Assembly (NCBI RefSeq): GCF_004143485.2
Contig: NZ_ML974131.1
Location: forward strand, 397,749 to 461,748
Direction of reading: 5' to 3'
From: Halorussus amylolyticus
Lineage (GTDB): Archaea > Halobacteriota > Halobacteria > Halobacteriales > Haladaptataceae
Length of the DNA stretch: 64,000 nt
Below the pieces are notes generated by a model. The model saw only the letters and a list, made by a program, of their open reading frames with translations, was not told the origin of the DNA and did not search any database. The position numbers and the translations under genes are program-made. Shown piece by piece: positions 60,218 through 64,000 of the stretch. The number at the start of each line of letters is the position of its first letter. The first letter of the stretch is position 1.

Positions 60218-60520
60218 TTAGAAGGTGACGTTGCTGGTCAGCAGAATCGTCCACGTCACGAACCAGAGCGAGAACGTCATGAACATCACGTAGAGGTGGT
60301 CCTTGGTCGAGAAGTCCGCCAAGTCGATGCCCAGCACCTGCAGGACGGGGAACTGAGCGAAGACGAACGCGCCCACGACCGCCAGCCCGAGCTGGCTCTG
60401 GGGTTCGGTCCCGAGGAACCACGCGGACGCGACGGCCGCGGCGACCCCCGCGAGCGTGGAGACGGCCGTCACCGTCACCCCTCGCATGTGGGACGCTCGC
60501 TGTTCGGAAGCTGTAGCCAT
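60218..60520 (-). CDS. EMC6-like small membrane protein
   Basis: A 100-residue membrane protein: TVTAVSTLAGVAAAVASAWFL, LAVVGAFVFAQFPVLQVLGI and DHLYVMFMTFSLWFVTWTILL are three helices in the EMC6-like pattern. Its stop is 2 bp before the abce1 start, so the two are co-transcribed. This linkage to abce1 is seen in haloarchaea. It may help membrane insertion, by analogy with the EMC. Confidence 0.75.
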   Translation of the reverse strand: MATASEQRASHMRGVTVTAVSTLAGVAAAVASAWFLGTEPQSQLGLAVVGAFVFAQFPVLQVLGIDLADFSTKDHLYVMFMTFSLWFVTWTILLTSNVTF

Positions 60521-60703
60521 ACACGTGAGTGAGGGGTCCGTGTTGAAAAACCCAACCTTTCGGCCCGACTTGGCGGCGGGGAGAGTCGAAGCGCGACCGC
60601 GCTACTCGAAGACGGTGGGTCACCACCATCTCCTCGGAATAACTCTTGGTAATTATGTCGCCTTCGTTGGAGGAGTACGTTTAATAAGCGTCTACGTGTC
60701 GAA

Positions 60704-61264
60704 ATGGATATGTCGTCCCAAGAAGTCCGACTTCGAAGCACGATTGCAGGGTTCACCGCGGAAGGAAAACTCCACACGCTGAGCGTGTGGTTCATTCTCG
60801 CGCTCAGACTCATGATGGGCCTCGCCTTCTTCCAGAGCGGCATCGACAAGGTGCTCTCGGGGAGCTTCGACGCCGCGGGCTACCTCCAGAACGCGCCACC
60901 GGCCAACGGGAGTCCCGCCGCGGACCTGTTCGTCGCGATGGGCGAGACCGCGTGGTTCGTGGAGTTCGTCAACGTCGCGGTGCCGTGGGGCGAAATCCTC
61001 ATCGGACTCGGCCTGCTCGTCGGTGCATTCACCCGACTCGCGGCGTTCTGGGGCGCGTTCCTGATGCTCCTGTTCTACCTCGGAAACTGGGACATCTCCC
61101 ACGGCTACATCAACGGCGACTTCGCGTACATGCTGGTGTTCCTCTCGGTCGCGGCGTTCGGCGCTGGCCGAATCCTCGGTCTCGACGCGTACATCGAGCA
61201 GTACGAAATCGACGGGCAACCGCTGGCCGAGCGACATCCGTGGACCAGATACATCCTCGGGTGA
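60704..61264 (+). CDS. DoxX family membrane protein (paralog 2)
   Basis: A 186-residue paralog of the protein at 24961 (STIAGFTAEGKLHTLSVWFILALRLMMGLAFFQSGIDKVL...). Four helices with VPWGEILIGLGLLVGAFTRLAAFWGAFLMLLFYLGNW. It shares a 48-bp stretch of identical DNA with paralog 1 (60947-60994), and the protein is similar throughout. It starts with ATG 60704; ATG 60710 is an alternative. Role unknown. Confidence 0.88.
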   Translation: MDMSSQEVRLRSTIAGFTAEGKLHTLSVWFILALRLMMGLAFFQSGIDKVLSGSFDAAGYLQNAPPANGSPAADLFVAMGETAWFVEFVNVAVPWGEILIGLGLLVGAFTRLAAFWGAFLMLLFYLGNWDISHGYINGDFAYMLVFLSVAAFGAGRILGLDAYIEQYEIDGQPLAERHPWTRYILG

Positions 61265-61387
61265 CGTGTCCGGTCGAAATCGACCGGTTCACGACGCCAC
61301 GACCGAATGAGTACCGGTAACATCAGTCAGATTACGCGTGGCAGTCGTTCTCAATACTTTTATGACGGTTGCGAGTTTCGAATCGTA

Positions 61388-61672
61388 ATGATGGTATCTC
61401 AGGCCGAGCGCGAAAACATCGACGAACTCCCGCCGAGTGCGAAGCTGGTTTTCAAAGTGTTGGAATACAACGGTGCGTTGACCCAGAAACAAATCGTCGA
61501 GGAGTCGATGCTGTCGGCCCGAACGGTCCGATACGCTCTCGAACGACTGGAAGAGCTCGAAGTGGTCCAGGAGGACGTGTACTTCGCCGACGCGCGACAG
61601 AATCTCTACGAAATCGACGTTGCGACCGAGACGACGCCGGAGGCCGCCGACGCCCAGCAGTGCGCCGAGTAG
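61388..61672 (+). CDS. Winged-helix transcription regulator (MarR/TrmB-like)
   Basis: A 94-residue protein from ATG 61388 (MMVSQAERENIDELPPSAKLVFKVL). GALTQKQIVEESMLSARTVRYALERLEELEVV is the winged helix-turn-helix, followed by a wing DARQNLYEIDV and a short tail. An ATG at 61391 is an alternative start. The family is haloarchaeal; a target is unknown. It is followed by the IS-derived segment. Confidence 0.8.
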   Translation: MMVSQAERENIDELPPSAKLVFKVLEYNGALTQKQIVEESMLSARTVRYALERLEELEVVQEDVYFADARQNLYEIDVATETTPEAADAQQCAE

Positions 61673-61834
61673 GCTTTCGAACCGCGCCCACTCGTCCGAG
61701 CTGATTCTGTCGGATGTACTGCTTCGAATAGCGGTGATTTCCACGTACGTACACCCGACAGGCTCCGTTGAAACCCTCAGAGAGATACGGCTTCACCCGG
61801 TAGTTCGACTGAATATAGGCCATCCAAAGTCACG

Positions 61835-61915
61835 GTTACTCCGGTTTGTTGAGCAGGCTTCACTTGGCACATCGACCCGCCGGTCGCTACTCTTCAATCG
61901 ATCTGAATTCTGACA
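61835..61915 (+). pseudogene. Transposase fragment (IS5-like, N-terminal)
   Basis: PKSRLLRFVEQA is followed, after a frame change near GCTTCAC, by HLAHRPAGRYSSIDLNSDK. This resembles the N-terminus of haloarchaeal ISH transposases (as recalled: PKS.LLRF.EKA.HLARRAVARYSS). Only this part survives; there is no DDE core. Confidence 0.55.
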
Positions 61916-61921
61916 AAAATA

Positions 61922-62467
61922 TCATCTGTTACTATTTTTCTGCACTCGCTCTTTTACAATGGGTGCCCTGTCATTGAGTTCCTGAAATATGTCTTCCTCA
62001 CCGATATATGGTTCAGATTTATCGATGAAATACTCCATCTTTTTGACCTGATTCTTTTGTAGTTCTTGGGAGTCTCCCAAGCCGTAGTAATCACTGTTAT
62101 CTAAAATATCCACAGCTTTAACAGCTACCGCGCTTCTTCCCAATTCAAAACATCTCTTATATATGTCGTAGTGCCGTTCCAGATAGTCGTCGATATTCTC
62201 GTCGAAACTAGTGGCTTCCACGATATTTGCAACGTCTTCTCCGAACTTCGAACGAATCTCGTCGGAAGTCACATCTGTATCCTCTAGCAGGTCGTGGAGA
62301 AGGCCAGAGATGACGATGCGCTTCTCATACTCTCTGTCGTAAAGATTCATTCCCACTCTTGTACTGTGAAGAATCACCGGTTTCGGGTTATCTCCCGAGG
62401 ATTCGAACGAATGCACCAGATATTGAATAGCTCGTTCTATCGCTTCATCTTCTTCTATATCTCTCAT
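61922..62467 (-). CDS. HD-domain hydrolase, possible alarmone (SpoT/MESH1-like) hydrolase
   Basis: A 181-residue protein. ILHSTRVGMNLYDREYEKRIVISGLLHDLLEDTDVTSDEIRSKFG contains His, the HD pair and the ED that follows in SpoT/MESH1-type hydrolases. AVAVKAVDILDNSDYYGLGD provides the last Asp. Length fits a stand-alone small hydrolase, without synthetase or TGS domains. Codon use is AT-rich and unlike the neighbours, pointing to transfer. It lies between IS-like ends. (p)ppGpp hydrolysis is inferred from motif only. Confidence 0.7.
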   Translation of the reverse strand: MRDIEEDEAIERAIQYLVHSFESSGDNPKPVILHSTRVGMNLYDREYEKRIVISGLLHDLLEDTDVTSDEIRSKFGEDVANIVEATSFDENIDDYLERHYDIYKRCFELGRSAVAVKAVDILDNSDYYGLGDSQELQKNQVKKMEYFIDKSEPYIGEEDIFQELNDRAPIVKERVQKNSNR

Positions 62468-62656
62468 CTCTATGACTAGTAAGCGGATACGCTATCAAAT
62501 TCCTTTTGACACGAACTGCCTGAGATGCCTTTGCTGACCGACCCGACGACCTCGGACTCTCTTTGTCCTCGTGAGAGTCGCATACCTGCCTAACGCTATT
62601 TCAGCGAGGAAAGTATTGAACAAGTGGGGATTCAACAGAGCCAGCCGACAGTACGA

Positions 62657-63427
62657 CTACGGGTACTCGTTTTCGAAGCCCGACTCCATTCCGGCGTGGA
62701 TGAACTCCGCGAGGATGTGACCGATTCGCGTGTCGGCGGTCCAGAGCGCGGTCTCGCCGAAGGGGTCGGGGTCGTCGCCCTCAGTCAGCACCGAGAGCAG
62801 GACGGTGGCGTCGTCCACGAGAAGCGTCCGCCCGGTGAAGCCGCCGGTCTGCTCGCGCGAGGTGACGACCACCCGAATGGGGTCGTCGGCGAAGCGGTCT
62901 TCGACCGCCGGGTCGCGCGTGACGACCACGACCGGTATCCCGGCCGCCGCGCGCTCGGCGAGCGCGCGCTCGACCCCCTCGGAGAACAGGTCCGCCGTTC
63001 CGGCCACTAACACCACCTGCTCGTCGGCCCGGCGAATCAGTTCGGCGACTCGTTCGTGGACCGTGTGGCGGCCGTGGAGGGTCGAAACCTCGCCGTCGTC
63101 GGTGTGGTCTGCGTGCTCGTTCCGGACCGCGTCGAGGCTCTCGAAGGCGCGCTCCTGCTCGCGCTCGATTCGCGCTCGAAGCTGTTCGCGCGCCGCGTCG
63201 AGGCTCACCGGGCGGTACTGCTTGGGCGAGGACTCGACCACTTCCACGAGTCCCCGGTCGGCCAAGTCGTCGGCCGCGCCGTACACCTGCGACCGCGGCA
63301 CGTCCGAGAGTTGGCTCACTTCCTGGGCGGTCCCGGTCCCGAGCCGCTGGAGCGCCACGAACACCTTGGCCTCGTAGTTCGAGAGACCGAGTCGCTTCAG
63401 CGCCTCGACTGCCTCGTGTGCGCTCAT
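62657..63427 (-). CDS. TrmB family transcriptional regulator
   Basis: A 256-residue protein: LKRLGLSNYEAKVFVALQRLGTGTAQEVSQLSDVPRSQVYGAADDLADRGLVEVV is the winged helix. A coiled-coil helix follows (EQLRARIEREQERAFESLDAVRNEH). The C-terminal domain VLVAGTADLFSEGVERALAERAAAGIPVVVVT is the TrmB-like effector-binding fold. It is divergent from the MMPL gene, with a palindrome between, so it probably controls that transporter. Confidence 0.87.
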   Translation of the reverse strand: MSAHEAVEALKRLGLSNYEAKVFVALQRLGTGTAQEVSQLSDVPRSQVYGAADDLADRGLVEVVESSPKQYRPVSLDAAREQLRARIEREQERAFESLDAVRNEHADHTDDGEVSTLHGRHTVHERVAELIRRADEQVVLVAGTADLFSEGVERALAERAAAGIPVVVVTRDPAVEDRFADDPIRVVVTSREQTGGFTGRTLLVDDATVLLSVLTEGDDPDPFGETALWTADTRIGHILAEFIHAGMESGFENEYP

Positions 63428-63490
63428 CTACCCCGTCAGAGACGCCCCCGGAAGTAAGGGGTTTCGAGTGGCGGCGCTCCGCACAGGGTT

Positions 63491-63508
63491 ATTGTAGGAA
63501 TCTACAAT
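63491..63508. promoter_or_regulatory. Palindromic operator between TrmB regulator and MMPL gene
   Basis: ATTGTAG, spacer GAAT, CTACAAT. It lies just upstream of a TATA-like TTTATACC (63511-63518), 36-53 bp before the MMPL ATG. Binding by the divergent TrmB protein would block or activate the transporter. Inferred from position. Confidence 0.6.
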
Positions 63509-63543
63509 AATTTATACCCCTGGCGACAACGGATGGGTAGCCA

Positions 63544-64000
63544 ATGGACCTCGCCGAGCGATACGCCGACGCAATCACGACGTACAGCAAGGCCGTACTG
63601 GTGGTGTTACTGCTCGCCACCGCGGTCGTGGGGTACGGCGCGGGGAGCATCGACGCGGGACTCACCATCGCGAGCTTCGGGAGCGACTCCACCGAGGCCG
63701 AGAAACTCGATTACGTCCGCGAGAACTTCACGTCCGGCGAGGACAACGCCACCGTGATGCAGGTGGTGGTCCGGGGCGACAACGTCCTCACGAAGGAGTC
63801 GCTGGTCGAGACGTTACGCCTCCAACAGCAGTTACGCGACAACGAGACGGTCGCCGCCACGCTCCGCGACGACCAACCGACCGCGGGCCTCTCGAATCTA
63901 ATCGCGACGACTGCGATACGACAGGAGCAGGCCGAAAGCGGTGAGAACGCGACTGTCGCAGGCCCGCCGCCGACGCTCGACCGCCAAATCGCCCACCTGG
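63544..64000 (+). CDS. MMPL/RND family transporter (N-terminal part, cut by the window)
   Basis: The first 152 residues are seen, starting at ATG 63544. AERYADAITTYSKAVLVVLLLATAVVGYGAG is the first membrane helix. FGSDSTEAEKLDYVRENFTSGEDNATVMQVVVRGDNVLTKESLVETLRLQQQLRDNETV is the start of the periplasm-like loop typical of MMPL-type RND proteins. The rest lies beyond the window. It probably exports lipids or hydrophobic compounds. Confidence 0.85.
   Translation, partial: MDLAERYADAITTYSKAVLVVLLLATAVVGYGAGSIDAGLTIASFGSDSTEAEKLDYVRENFTSGEDNATVMQVVVRGDNVLTKESLVETLRLQQQLRDNETVAATLRDDQPTAGLSNLIATTAIRQEQAESGENATVAGPPPTLDRQIAHL

Larger units (their letters stand above)
61761..62642. mobile_element. 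IS-derived segment with HD-domain cargo (remnant)
   Basis: Left end GGCTCCGTTGAAACCC (61761-61776) and right end GGGATTCAACAGAGCC (62627-62642) are imperfect inverted copies (14 of 16 match). The direct repeat CCGACA flanks them (61755-61760 and 62645-62650). The first 160 bp encode a broken transposase N-terminus (PKSRLLRFVEQA, then HLAHRPAGRYSS in another frame). Most of the transposase is gone, and the space between holds the HD-domain gene. Interpretation as an IS remnant is moderate. Confidence 0.6.

Noticed and set aside
58401-60629. A 742-residue version of ABCE1 starting upstream
   Set aside because: The extra 138 residues lie over the EMC6-like gene and are Arg/Val-rich; the Fe-S head starts at 60215.

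Overview
The window is a gene-dense, GC-rich (roughly two-thirds G+C by eye) piece of a haloarchaeal chromosome (class Halobacteria). The evidence is the strongly acidic proteins, Tat-type lipoprotein signals on the binding proteins, archaeal information-processing genes (RIO2 kinase, ribosomal protein L15e, ABCE1, Sec61-beta, the E1-like UbaA, archaemetzincin), haloarchaea-specific families (HalOD1, the CdrL/CdrS-FtsZ2 cell-division locus, F420-dependent NpdG) and short archaeal leaders. The genus cannot be fixed from the sequence alone.

Layout. 1-2.5 kb: tRNA-Tyr and the cdrL-cdrS-ftsZ2 cell-division locus, with a cluster of palindromes in the cdrL-cdrS gap. 2.5-6.7 kb: tRNA thiolase NcsA and a zinc/manganese ABC importer (znuA-znuC-znuB). 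6.7-11.6 kb: a sulfur-trafficking locus that is partly intact (rhodanese-MBL protein, two YeeE/YedE proteins, a regulator) and partly decayed (a fused TusA/DsrE scar and a TauE/SafE pseudogene). 11.6-23 kb: ordinary housekeeping and conserved genes (methyltransferase, AzlCD, endonuclease IV, peroxiredoxin, lipoate ligase family, AIM24, PEBP, RIO2, L15e). 23-26.3 kb: a cysteine-rich Tat-exported protein beside an AT-rich island, UbaA, a DoxX protein and a toxin/antitoxin-like gene pair. 26-37 kb: a sugar dehydrogenase of the Gfo6/XacA type, a DsbA-like protein, a coiled-coil protein, and the whole pstSCAB-phoU phosphate operon. 37-50.9 kb: VapBC, MutS facing NucS/EndoMS, a cystathionine synthase/lyase, a Ca2+ antiporter, a HypE-like protein, thioredoxins, Sec61-beta and a pdxT-DUF151-hisE operon. 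51-61.3 kb: NpdG, HAD phosphatase, FocA/NirC transporter, M50-like protease, archaemetzincin, arylsulfotransferase-like protein, ABCE1 and a second DoxX. 61.3-64 kb: an HTH regulator, an IS-derived segment carrying an AT-rich HD-domain hydrolase, and a TrmB regulator divergent from a truncated MMPL/RND transporter.

The most unusual non-genic content falls into three groups. First, a dispersed non-coding repeat family (copies at 28.58-28.86, 47.30-47.60 and 50.92-51.23 kb) has a conserved tail TACCGGGAGTAGCTAGC and an internal hairpin whose sequence differs between copies while pairing is kept; the middle copy is bounded by perfect 24-bp inverted repeats. Second, at least ten perfect short-loop palindromes (11-18 bp arms, 0-3 nt loops) are scattered in genes and gaps. 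Third, a 16-G/13-C hairpin lies between nucS and its neighbour. The best candidate for an undescribed system is either this repeat family or the HD-hydrolase gene lying between IS-like ends. All family calls come from reading motifs, not from database searches.
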